Counted from the stretch's first letter, positions 1-5,714 are shown. The stretch: 5,714 nucleotides of DNA from an uncultured Clostridia bacterium (GCA_910586575.1 CAJUJQ010000179.1:1-5714), one strand, 5' to 3'. Notes: generated from the sequence alone by a model not told the origin. Numbers and translations: made by a program.

Positions 1-224
1 CAGGGTATTTGAATGAGTAAACAAATTGTGAACAAAGTAGTCATCGTTAGCCTTGTACTGGCTATGGATCACTGATTATTGTTCCGATCTTGCATCATTA
101 CGCACTTCGCCGTGTGTTTTTATTCGGATTTGCTGGAGCTATATTTCCACATTCACAGTTTAGCCAGGGTTTGTTCATAGAATGTTAACTCACTCAAATA
201 CCGTGCTGCGTGCCTGGAACGCTA
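1..224. other. Upstream region without a convincing gene
   Basis: No long reading frame with family resemblance is visible here. A short frame at 13-75 (20 codons, starting MSKQIVNK and ending AMDH) has an AGGG seven bases before its ATG and a basic-then-hydrophobic composition like the start of a signal peptide. It stops early, and the same frame then stays open to about 180 without homology I recognise. It could be a leader peptide, a decayed gene start or chance. In another frame a stop at 18-20 could be the end of a gene lying left of the window, but only five codons are visible. An 8-bp inverted pair (TGAACAAA near 29-36, TTTGTTCA near 172-179) flanks the region. Nothing else is supported. 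Confidence 0.4.
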
Positions 225-253
225 TTGACACGATAAAAGCTTCTGTATATAAT
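225..253 (+). promoter_or_regulatory. Consensus sigma-70/SigA-type promoter for the kinase operon
   Basis: A perfect -35 hexamer TTGACA lies at 225-230 and a perfect -10 hexamer TATAAT at 248-253, separated by exactly 17 bp. A start of transcription near 259-262 would be expected, giving a leader of about 190 nt before the kinase ATG at 454. No other candidate in the first 450 bases matches both hexamers at this spacing. Matching both consensus hexamers suggests high basal strength, unusual for a sensor operon unless it is controlled further downstream or by a repressor. No clear operator palindrome overlaps it. The transcription start itself is inferred. Confidence 0.85.
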
Positions 254-259
254 AAGGAT

Positions 260-453
260 GTAGTTATATGCGATGCAGCCGGAATACAGAGACACGGAGG
301 GGTGCGCGGCTTTTCCCGCCTGCATCCCCAATGGGCTGCAAACTATCAAAACACATATCTTTCCGAACAGATTGCTGTCGCTTGCGCTGCCGTATTTCAC
401 AGTGGGCGGAAGCGGCATGATTATACCCAAATCAGTGGATTGGAGATTTTAGG
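260..453 (+). promoter_or_regulatory. Long structured 5' leader of the kinase mRNA
   Basis: About 190 untranslated nucleotides separate the predicted transcription start from the kinase ATG. Segment 272-278 (GATGCAG) is perfectly complementary to 320-326 (CTGCATC), while the overlapping segment 274-280 (TGCAGCC) is perfectly complementary to 334-340 (GGCTGCA). The two 7-bp stems exclude one another. A third competing local hairpin pairs 299-302 with 326-329 and 303-305 with 322-324 around an inner stem 306-309/316-319. A later stem pairs 388-392 with 413-417. The Shine-Dalgarno GGAG is at 442-445, eight bases from the ATG. I do not recognise a known riboswitch consensus (no c-di-GMP, cobalamin, THF, fluoride or ZTP signature by eye). 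No terminator-like U run precedes the gene, so any control would more likely act on translation or RNA stability. Regulatory function is inference. Confidence 0.45.
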
Positions 454-3075
454 ATGAAAAAGAGACCAAACGGGAAACCGGGAACCAAAGGGGTTTCTTT
501 GCTTCTTACAATTGTACTGACGTTCTGCATCTTGGGCACGGTTGTATTTTCCGTTGCGCAAAAGACATCTCGCGAAATGTCCGATTCCGCCATACAGAAT
601 CTCAGCAAAAGCCTTGACCTGATCAGGAACACCATAGAGGCGGTCCTGAATAACGAGGCGGAGTTTCAGGCCATGCTTGCGCAGGAAATCGCGCAGACCG
701 ATTCCCCGATGGAGTATATCCAGTCCTGCGACCAGAACCAGACGATGGTTAAGCTGTCGCTGATCCTGGAGGGGGAAACACAGGGCATTTCCAATACCGG
801 CGAGCCGTTTTCCGAAGCGGATCTGGATTTTTCAGCGGGCGGGATGGTTAACGGATTCCCGGTTTCCCAGTCTTACGTTAACTATATGGGGACATGGGCT
901 TACACCATCAAGTGCCCGGTTGTCAGGAACGGCCGGGAAATCGCGTCGCTGTATGTTGAGTATATTTATGATTCGCTCGATCGTTCGCTTCCGGCAGGGC
1001 TTTACGACGGCAAGGCGACGCTTTATGTGATGGACGCCGAAAGCCAGCGCTTTGTCCTCAAGCCAGAAGGGATAGGGATGCGGGATGCGGGGCATATTAA
1101 TCTGTCCGACTTCTACCGCGCGAACAGTATTGAGGACCCGGCGCTCCGCGAGCAGGTCGAGAACTATGTGGGAAGCGGGAAAAATATCCTTTTTTATCAC
1201 AATATCCAGGATGTTAATTCCCTGAACTATATGTGGGCGGTCAATGACGGAACCATCTACCTGACCGGTTATGTCCCAATCCGGGCGATCCAGCAGGAAG
1301 CGCGGACGGTCAACCAGAGTATTATTATTGTAGTTGTGGTGATGCTGGTTGCTTTTCTGGTTTGCTGCCTGCTGTACTATATCAGCTATTTGCAGCAGGA
1401 GCGCAGCCGGAAGGAACAGGAGGCAGAACGCAGGCTGCACAGCCAGCAGCTGACCGAGGCGCTCAAGGCCGCGCAGATTGCCAACCAGTCCAAGACGATG
1501 TTTCTGTCAAACATGTCACACGATATCCGTACACCGATGAACGCGGTGCTTGGATTCACGACGCTGCTTGCGGTGGATGCGGATAACCCGGCTAAAGTGC
1601 GGGAATATGCGAAAAAGATTATGTCGTCTGGCCAGCATCTGCTCAGCCTGATCAACGATATTTTGGATGTTTCTAAAATCGAAAGCGGCAAGGTTGTGCT
1701 GACCTATGAGAAATTTTCGCTGAACGATGTGGTTTCGTCGGTTGACGCGATTATCCATCCGATGGCGCAGGAGAAGAGGCAGAGTTTCCAAATTGAGGTA
1801 TCCGGCATCCGCCACGAGTATTTCATGGGGGATGAAACCCGGATTAACCAAATCCTGATCAACCTGCTCTCCAACGCGGTCAAATATACCCAGGAGGGCG
1901 GAAAAATCTGGCTGCGTATCCTAGGCTTGAAGCAGCGCTCCGGCCAGTATGAGCATGTCCGCATTGAGGTCGAGGATAACGGCTATGGCATGACGCCGGA
2001 ATACCTGGAAAAGATTTTTGACGCCTTTACCCGTGCGGAGAACAGCACCACCAACAAGGTGCAGGGCACTGGGCTGGGCATGGCAATCACCAAGAATGTT
2101 GTCGAGCTGATGGGCGGTACCATTGAGGTTTCCAGTAAGGTCGGCGAAGGCAGCCTGTTCCGGGTGGAGCTGGAATGCCGCATTCCGGAGGGGCAGGCCG
2201 ACCGCGCGTTCTGGGAAAAGAGCGGGATTGTCCGCCTGCTGCTGGTATCCAGCGGCCAGGAAACCTGCGAAAATGTCCGCACCCTGATGGGAAATCTGGA
2301 TATCACAGTCGATATCGTGCCGGATGTGGGCACTGCCCTGCAAATGGCAGGGGAGGGGACGCTGCCCGTCGCGGATTGGAATACGCTTGGAGACGACCCG
2401 TCGCGGGCCGCGCACTGTCTGCGGGAAGGGCTTCCGGCGGCGGTACCGCTGCTGTTCCTGGCCGATTATGATATGGCGGGTGCGGTGGAGGATCTGCGGC
2501 TGGAAAATACCGGCGTGCTGGTGAAGCCGTTTTTCGTATCGGCGTGCCAGCAGAAGCTGATGGAAATGCATCCGGAGCGGCAGGAGCCTGCCTGTGATGA
2601 ATCCGACGAGGATTCTGCTTTGAAAGGGCTGCATTTTCTTGCCGCCGAGGACAACGAGATCAACGCCGAGATCCTGTCCGAGCTGCTGGATATCGAGGGG
2701 GCCAGCTGCGAGCTGGTCGGCAACGGCCGGATGGCGGTGGAGCGCTTTGCGCAGTCCGCGCCGGGTGAGTTTGACGCCATCCTGATGGATGTCCAGATGC
2801 CGGTGATGAACGGTCACGACGCTGCACAGGCGATCCGTGCCATGGGGCGTCCCGATGCCGCTGTAATCCCGATCGTCGCCATGACGGCCAATGCTTTTGC
2901 GGAGGATGAAAAGGCGGCGTTGGACGCCGGGATGAATGCCCATATCGCCAAACCGCTCGATATCGGAATGCTCAAAAAGGTGATACGACGCCAGTCGCGC
3001 CCCAATGATGATCGGAAGGTTTCTGAACAGAATGAATCTATGCAGATAGAAAGGATTGAAACTGATGAAGCGTAA
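454..3075 (+). CDS. Membrane-bound hybrid sensor histidine kinase with degenerate and intact receiver domains
   Basis: This 873-residue protein should sense an extracellular signal, autophosphorylate on histidine and pass phosphate to its own C-terminal receiver. Order of parts: TM1 at about 14-35, extracytoplasmic sensor at about 36-287 (Cache-like in its last stretch before TM2, tentative), TM2 at about 288-312, a charged coiled-coil linker at 313-350 with no recognisable HAMP or PAS, a dimerisation/phosphoacceptor domain with H-box SHDIRTPMN (His356), and an ATPase domain with N-box NLLSNAVKYT (470-479), G1 DNGYGM (508-513), F-box IFDAF (521-525) and G2 GTGLGM (538-543). Residues 591-700 have a receiver-like layout but lack the acidic pair and the phosphoacceptor Asp, keeping only a VKP lysine (691). 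The C-terminal receiver (about 724-846) is intact: E732/D733, Asp779 in MDVQMP, Thr811, Lys833. No HPt or DNA-binding domain follows. GGAG at 442-445 supports this ATG. The gene overlaps the solute-binding-protein gene by 11 nt. Catalytic class is certain; ligand and output are unknown. Confidence 0.95.
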   Translation: MKKRPNGKPGTKGVSLLLTIVLTFCILGTVVFSVAQKTSREMSDSAIQNLSKSLDLIRNTIEAVLNNEAEFQAMLAQEIAQTDSPMEYIQSCDQNQTMVKLSLILEGETQGISNTGEPFSEADLDFSAGGMVNGFPVSQSYVNYMGTWAYTIKCPVVRNGREIASLYVEYIYDSLDRSLPAGLYDGKATLYVMDAESQRFVLKPEGIGMRDAGHINLSDFYRANSIEDPALREQVENYVGSGKNILFYHNIQDVNSLNYMWAVNDGTIYLTGYVPIRAIQQEARTVNQSIIIVVVVMLVAFLVCCLLYYISYLQQERSRKEQEAERRLHSQQLTEALKAAQIANQSKTMFLSNMSHDIRTPMNAVLGFTTLLAVDADNPAKVREYAKKIMSSGQHLLSLINDILDVSKIESGKVVLTYEKFSLNDVVSSVDAIIHPMAQEKRQSFQIEVSGIRHEYFMGDETRINQILINLLSNAVKYTQEGGKIWLRILGLKQRSGQYEHVRIEVEDNGYGMTPEYLEKIFDAFTRAENSTTNKVQGTGLGMAITKNVVELMGGTIEVSSKVGEGSLFRVELECRIPEGQADRAFWEKSGIVRLLLVSSGQETCENVRTLMGNLDITVDIVPDVGTALQMAGEGTLPVADWNTLGDDPSRAAHCLREGLPAAVPLLFLADYDMAGAVEDLRLENTGVLVKPFFVSACQQKLMEMHPERQEPACDESDEDSALKGLHFLAAEDNEINAEILSELLDIEGASCELVGNGRMAVERFAQSAPGEFDAILMDVQMPVMNGHDAAQAIRAMGRPDAAVIPIVAMTANAFAEDEKAALDAGMNAHIAKPLDIGMLKKVIRRQSRPNDDRKVSEQNESMQIERIETDEA
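3051..3055 (+). promoter_or_regulatory. Ribosome binding site deciding the solute-binding protein start
   Basis: AAGGA at 3051-3055 lies nine bases before the ATG at 3065 but directly abuts an in-frame TTG at 3056. The TTG start would leave no spacer, so the ATG is the better start. The site lies inside the last codons of the kinase gene, which makes coupled translation of the two proteins likely. Confidence 0.65.
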
Positions 3076-4363
3076 TAGGAAAGCATGGGCCTGCCTGGCG
3101 GTCTCGCTGATACTGTTCCTGACGGCTTGCGAAAAGAAATCCGTTACTCATATCATTGTTTCAGAAGATAATGAGACTCAGTCGGTCAGCCTGTTCAGCC
3201 CGATGGAAAAAACCAAACCGAATGCTGAGAATATCGCGCGGAGCGCGTTTGACGCAACCATCCGGACAGCGGAGGAAGCGCTTGGGCTGACCGTGGCTTA
3301 CCGAACCTATACCGCCGAGGACTATCAGGACAAAACGTATGACGATGTCACCCTTGACCGTGCACGCAGCAATATGGATGATATCTATTTGTTAAACCCC
3401 GACACCATTCAGACGTTAGGGGAAGAAGGGCTTCTGATGGATTTATCCGGCCTGGAAAGCGCAAAGAACCTGCGTGATGTCGTCAAAGCGGCCAACACCA
3501 TCAACGGAAAGCTGGTTGCTATCCCGCAGGAGGTCGTTGCTTACGGTCTGTTCATCAATATGGATATTTTCAAGAAGTGCGGGCTTGCGTTGCCGGACAC
3601 CCCGGAGGAGTTTTTGGAGTGCTGCCGGGTTTTGCAGGAAAACGGATATGAAACCCCGATCGGCGCTAACCGCTGGTGGCTGGAAACTTTTGTTTTCGCG
3701 CAGGTATACGCCGACCTCTACAATGGCGGCAATACCGAGGCGGAAATTGCCGCGCTCAACAGTGGTGAAGCGCGCTACAGCGACTATATGCGCCCGGGCT
3801 TTGAATTCCTTCAGACGCTGATTGACAACGGATATGTGGATGCGGAAAAGGCGCTTGTCAGCGAGGCGATCGAAGGGGAAGGTGCTGACTTCATGGCGCA
3901 GAAAACGCCGATTGTCATGGCTTACTGGGGCGCGGCGAATACTGATACCGCCTATGGTTCGCCGGATTTCGATTTGCAGATTATCGGCTTTCCGAGCAGC
4001 CGGGGGCAAATGCCGGTGGTGCCGATCACCGGGTTTGGCATTGGCGCAAAGGCCGAGCATGCTGAGGACGCTATGAAGGTGCTGGATCTGGTTACCTCCG
4101 ATGAATCGCTTGAGATTTACAGCGAAATCAACAAGGTGATTTCTCCCTCAAAAAATGTCGAAGTGGACTGCATTCCCGCGCTCAAGCCGCTGAACGACCG
4201 GATTCAGGAAAACATCTATGTGCTGGCGTCGAATGCCAGTATGAAGGTTGAACAGTGGGGGAATGTCTGCCTGATTGTGCGCGACCTGCTGGGCGGCGCG
4301 ACGGTGGATGAATGCATGGCTTCGTTTGACAAGCTTCAGGATGAAGCGCTGAGCAAACCCTAA
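3065..4363 (+). CDS. Extracellular solute-binding lipoprotein (family 1, MalE/COG1653-like)
   Basis: With the ATG at 3065 this is a 432-residue secreted lipoprotein. It has a basic N-terminus, a hydrophobic stretch (about 8-19) and a lipobox LTAC, giving lipidated Cys22 anchored outside the membrane. The mature length of about 410 residues is normal for family 1 ABC-type binding proteins. Family hallmarks are the segment GKLVAIPQEVVAYGLFINM (148-166) followed by FKKCGL and the DTPEEF motif (178-183), the ENGYETPIG segment (192-200), and the late ITGFGIG / A-E-DAMKVLDLV hinge region (321-343). Aromatic clusters RWW (203-205) and AYWG (286-289) are placed like stacking residues for a sugar or similar ligand; the ligand itself cannot be read. 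The gene overlaps the kinase gene by 11 nt, shares its promoter and ends at a terminator with no permease or ATPase gene beside it. It is therefore more likely a sensory partner of the kinase than a transporter subunit. It could still serve a transporter encoded elsewhere. An in-frame TTG at 3056 is a less likely alternative start. Confidence 0.9.
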   Translation: MKRNRKAWACLAVSLILFLTACEKKSVTHIIVSEDNETQSVSLFSPMEKTKPNAENIARSAFDATIRTAEEALGLTVAYRTYTAEDYQDKTYDDVTLDRARSNMDDIYLLNPDTIQTLGEEGLLMDLSGLESAKNLRDVVKAANTINGKLVAIPQEVVAYGLFINMDIFKKCGLALPDTPEEFLECCRVLQENGYETPIGANRWWLETFVFAQVYADLYNGGNTEAEIAALNSGEARYSDYMRPGFEFLQTLIDNGYVDAEKALVSEAIEGEGADFMAQKTPIVMAYWGAANTDTAYGSPDFDLQIIGFPSSRGQMPVVPITGFGIGAKAEHAEDAMKVLDLVTSDESLEIYSEINKVISPSKNVEVDCIPALKPLNDRIQENIYVLASNASMKVEQWGNVCLIVRDLLGGATVDECMASFDKLQDEALSKP

Positions 4364-4371
4364 AATAATAT

Positions 4372-4416
4372 AAAGCGTACAGGCTTGCGGAATTTTCCGG
4401 GTCTGTACGCTTTTTT
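4372..4416 (+). terminator. Strong intrinsic terminator of the kinase/binding-protein operon
   Basis: Eight bases after the stop codon, an 11-bp perfect stem pairs AAAGCGTACAG (4372-4382) with CTGTACGCTTT (4403-4413). It continues into an inner CGGA/TCCG stem (4388-4391 with 4396-4399) and is followed by an uninterrupted run of six T (4411-4416), three of which sit in the stem. On the opposite strand the hairpin is followed by a T-rich stretch (complement of 4361-4371), so it may also stop minus-strand transcripts coming from the convergent ferredoxin gene. Confidence 0.92.
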
Positions 4417-4688
4417 AGTGTGCCCGACATGGGGAACAATTATATATAAAACGATAAACTTTTGACTCAAAGACACAATCTGTCAATGACGATGTTAGGA
4501 ATAGGAGAATTTTTATCTATAGATATATATCTGAGCTGTACCCGCCCTGCCTATACGCTGCGAAAGGCTGCTCCGTAAAAGCAGAAAATGTTCCGTGAAC
4601 AGTTTGAAAGCTTAAAGAATGCTCTTATATAGGGAATGGCATAGACCATCCCTAATGCCGTAAAAATAAAGTTTCAGGGGTTGGAGGC
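4417..4688. other. AT-rich convergent intergenic region, no gene found
   Basis: This gap separates the 3' ends of two convergent genes, and no supported reading frame lies in it. Small structures are visible: overlapping palindromes ATCTATAGAT (4515-4524) and AGATATATATCT (4521-4532), a hairpin TGTTC-CGT-GAACA (4589-4601), and the longer hairpin at 4631-4653 listed separately. A GGAG-like run near 4504-4507 is followed by an open stretch of about 30 codons but no usual start codon. The base composition is clearly more AT-rich than the flanking genes. I see no tRNA, attachment site or promoter that I would defend. Confidence 0.5.
4631..4653 (-). terminator. Weak candidate terminator hairpin after the ferredoxin gene
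   Basis: AGGGA-A-TGG (4631-4639) pairs with CCATCCCT (4646-4653), making an 8-bp stem with one bulged A and a six-base loop. On the minus strand it lies about 35 nt beyond the EFR1 stop codon, a suitable place for a terminator. The bases following it on that strand (ATATAAGAGC) do not make a proper U tract, so intrinsic termination would be inefficient. It may instead be a stabilising 3' structure. Confidence 0.3.
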
Positions 4689-5501
4689 TTAAATAAACAC
4701 TTCATTTTCCGCGCGGCGGCCGCCGTACATCGCTTCCAGCTCTTCCTTATGATAGAGATAGCCCGGGTCGTCGAAATATTTCGCGCCCTGCGGACAGCCC
4801 TTGACGCACTTGCAGCATTTCATGCAGATGCCGATGACCACGGAAGGATCTTCCGGTGAAATCGATCCCAGCGGGCAGGCGCTGGCACACCAGCCGCATT
4901 TGGTGCAGGCGTCGCTGGTTTTGGGCTTGACCTTGCGGATATCAATGCCGTTCCCGTTGCGGTCACGCGGGGTGTAATAGGGGCGGACAGGTGTTTCCCC
5001 ACGCACCGCGATGGGGGAATCGGTCCTGCCGGAGCGCAGCTTTTCTGCGGTCTGTCCTGCGAAAGCGTCCACCTCGGCGAGGTCGTCCGCGTCCGGGCGG
5101 CCTTTGCCCAGCGTGTCCGAGAAGGAATGCTCCCCCGCGAACGCGCCCGCCGCGATGGTGCGGAAGCCGTGCCGCTCCATGATATCTCGCAGCTCAATCA
5201 GCGCGTCGTCAAAGCTGCGGTTGCCGAACAGCACCACCGGGATACCCAGCGCGCCGCCGCCCTGTAGCGTGTCGAGATATTTCAGCAGCAGGTTAGGCAC
5301 GCGCCCCGCGATGACCGGCACGCCTAAAATCACAAGGTCATCCGCGGAGAATACTGCGGGCTGCTTCCGCGCGTCAGGCGGTGTGAAATCCAGCCGTTCC
5401 GCCGGGCATTGCAGCAGTTCTGCCAGCCGGCCGGCGAAGCGGGTGACAACGGTCTCGGTTGTTCCGGTTCCGCTGAAAAACATTGCGTGAATTTTTTTCA
5501 T
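4689..5501 (-). CDS. EFR1-family flavodoxin-fold/ferredoxin fusion protein
   Basis: This 270-residue soluble protein joins a flavodoxin-like domain to a 2[4Fe-4S] ferredoxin. The N-terminal half carries the FMN phosphate loop FSGTGTTE (9-16) and the LVILGVPVIAGRVPN segment (56-70), typical of Clostridial flavodoxin domains. The C-terminal part has two cluster motifs: Cys199-x2-Cys202-x2-Cys205-x3-Cys209-Pro, and Cys226-x2-Cys229-x2-Cys232-x3-Cys236-Pro, with an additional Cys230. Length and order fit the EFR1 family, small cytoplasmic electron carriers of anaerobes that probably pass electrons between FMN and the clusters; physiological partners are not established. The start is supported by a strong purine-rich site at 5509-5517. 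The gene is convergent with the sensor operon and unlikely to be co-regulated with it. No good promoter directly precedes it, so it may be read from further right. The family call is firm, the pathway unknown. Confidence 0.93.
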   Translation of the reverse strand: MKKIHAMFFSGTGTTETVVTRFAGRLAELLQCPAERLDFTPPDARKQPAVFSADDLVILGVPVIAGRVPNLLLKYLDTLQGGGALGIPVVLFGNRSFDDALIELRDIMERHGFRTIAAGAFAGEHSFSDTLGKGRPDADDLAEVDAFAGQTAEKLRSGRTDSPIAVRGETPVRPYYTPRDRNGNGIDIRKVKPKTSDACTKCGWCASACPLGSISPEDPSVVIGICMKCCKCVKGCPQGAKYFDDPGYLYHKEELEAMYGGRRAENEVFI

Positions 5502-5508
5502 GTTGCTG

Positions 5509-5517
5509 CTCCTTCCT
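5509..5517 (-). promoter_or_regulatory. Ribosome binding site of the EFR1 gene
   Basis: On the minus strand AGGAAGGAG ends seven bases before the ATG at 5501-5499, near-ideal Shine-Dalgarno strength and spacing. It fixes the start of the ferredoxin protein. A TTGACA lies further upstream (5538-5533) and a TATACA just before the site, but they are only 10 bp apart and the latter nearly touches the ribosome site, so they are not called a promoter. Confidence 0.85.
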
Positions 5518-5534
5518 GTATAATGGTCCCCTTG

Positions 5535-5714
5535 TCAAGACCACGCATAGAAAAATGCGCGAACCAAATTTTTACGAACCTGACTTTGTCGAGGCCTGAG
5601 CCAGCCACAACTGATATGCACCGAGTCAGCCGCCGCGAAGCGGTTTAGCCTTGACAGGGCGGCGGCATCCGGAGCGAAGCAGGAGAGAAAAACGTCCTCC
5701 GGCGTTTCGTAGTC
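5535..5714 (-). CDS. Partial reading frame at window edge, possible IS30-like transposase C-terminus
   Basis: A minus-strand frame is open from the window end to a TGA at 5537-5535 (59 codons), its N-terminal part lying outside the window. The first visible residues, DYETPEDVFLSCF, resemble the (L)-G/D-Y-x-TP-x-E/D-V/L-F signature near the C-terminus of IS30-family transposases. The remaining residues (about 14-59) match nothing I know and run through palindromic and repeated DNA, so the true coding part may be shorter or the frame may be a remnant. The stop lies 33 nt before the EFR1 ATG, a spacing that would also suit an operon partner. If it is a transposase, the element's left end should lie between here and the EFR1 gene. 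Identification is tentative, based on about ten residues. Confidence 0.35.
   Translation of the reverse strand, partial: DYETPEDVFLSCFAPDAAALSRLNRFAAADSVHISCGWLRPRQSQVRKNLVRAFFYAWS
5551..5580. repeat. Imperfect 15-bp tandem duplication
   Basis: Two adjacent 15-bp units, AAAAATGCGCGAACC (5551-5565) and AAATTTTTACGAACC (5566-5580), share the ending CGAACC and an A/T-rich head. The first unit also takes part in a small perfect hairpin with CGCAT (5544-5548) and ATGCG (5555-5559). This may be a binding-site pair at a mobile-element end or chance similarity. Confidence 0.3.
5629..5666. repeat. GC-rich palindromic structure
   Basis: GCCGCC (5629-5634) is complementary to GGCGGC (5661-5666). Nested at the left edge is a tight hairpin CCGC-GAA-GCGG (5633-5643). 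The two structures compete for 5633-5634. No T run follows on either strand, so it is not a standard terminator. It may be a REP-like palindrome, part of a mobile-element end, or structure inside the partial reading frame. Confidence 0.4.

Noticed and set aside
182..457. A 91-codon plus-strand frame overlapping the kinase start by ATGA
   Set aside because: Its start lies upstream of the -35 box of the consensus promoter, so the main transcript would not contain it. It has no good ribosome site, its sequence resembles no family I know, and it runs through the structured leader.
1921..2943. A 340-codon minus-strand frame inside the kinase gene
   Set aside because: It is antisense to clearly conserved kinase and receiver motifs. 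Its length is explained by the GC-rich codon use of the sense gene, and the protein shows no recognisable domain.
4439..4486. Minus-strand promoter-like boxes (TTGAGT or TTGACA with TATAAT/TATATA)
   Set aside because: Spacings to the best -10 are 20 bp or have no match, and the AT-rich stretch produces such hexamers by chance. It would only drive antisense RNA into the terminator.
4475..4597. Open stretch after a GGAG-like site in the convergent gap
   Set aside because: It has no ATG, GTG or TTG at usable spacing, no family resemblance, and it ends shortly after. It is treated as non-coding.
5011..5490. A 159-codon plus-strand frame opposite the EFR1 gene
   Set aside because: It is a Ser/Arg/Pro-rich shadow of the flavodoxin-ferredoxin coding strand, whose FMN loop and eight cluster cysteines prove the minus-strand frame.
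5517..5538. TTGACA and TATACA before the EFR1 gene as a promoter
   Set aside because: The hexamers are only 10 bp apart and the second nearly overlaps the ribosome site, leaving no room for a normal transcript start.

Overview
The window reads as a bacterial chromosome segment from the Firmicutes, most likely an anaerobic, gut-type member of Clostridia (Oscillospiraceae/Eubacteriales-like). This is inferred from the protein families: a lipoprotein-type family 1 solute-binding protein, a Clostridia-style hybrid sensor kinase, and an EFR1-type flavodoxin/ferredoxin fusion. Strong AGGAG-like Shine-Dalgarno sites and moderately GC-rich genes separated by AT-rich gaps agree with it. No rRNA, tRNA or CRISPR array was seen.

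Layout: positions 1-224 hold no convincing gene. A consensus sigma-70-type promoter (TTGACA, 17 bp, TATAAT) lies at 225-253 and is followed by a leader of about 190 nt that can form mutually exclusive hairpins. Then comes a compact plus-strand two-gene unit. The first gene (454-3075) encodes an 873-residue membrane-bound hybrid histidine kinase. The second (best start 3065, end 4363) encodes a lipoprotein extracellular solute-binding protein, and the two overlap by 11 nt. A strong intrinsic terminator at 4372-4416 closes the unit. An AT-rich gap of about 270 bp (4417-4688) with a few small hairpins follows. On the minus strand, 5501-4689 encodes a complete EFR1-family flavodoxin-fold plus 2[4Fe-4S] ferredoxin protein. 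Upstream of it (5535-5714, minus) is an open frame cut by the window edge, whose first residues resemble the C-terminus of an IS30-type transposase. It contains or overlaps palindromic and tandem-repeat DNA, so this end may be the scar of a mobile element.

How the genes work together: the kinase and the binding protein are translationally overlapped, share one promoter and terminator, and have no ABC permease or ATPase beside them. The simplest reading is a ligand-sensing pair in which the lipoprotein captures a solute outside the membrane and presents it to the kinase ectodomain, comparable in logic to LuxP-LuxQ, TorT-TorS or XylFII-LytS. The kinase carries a degenerate pseudo-receiver followed by an intact receiver, and neither an HPt domain nor a DNA-binding response regulator is in the window, so the output partner is unknown. 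The EFR1 gene is convergent with this unit and separated from it by the terminator; nothing in the sequence ties it to the sensor pair.
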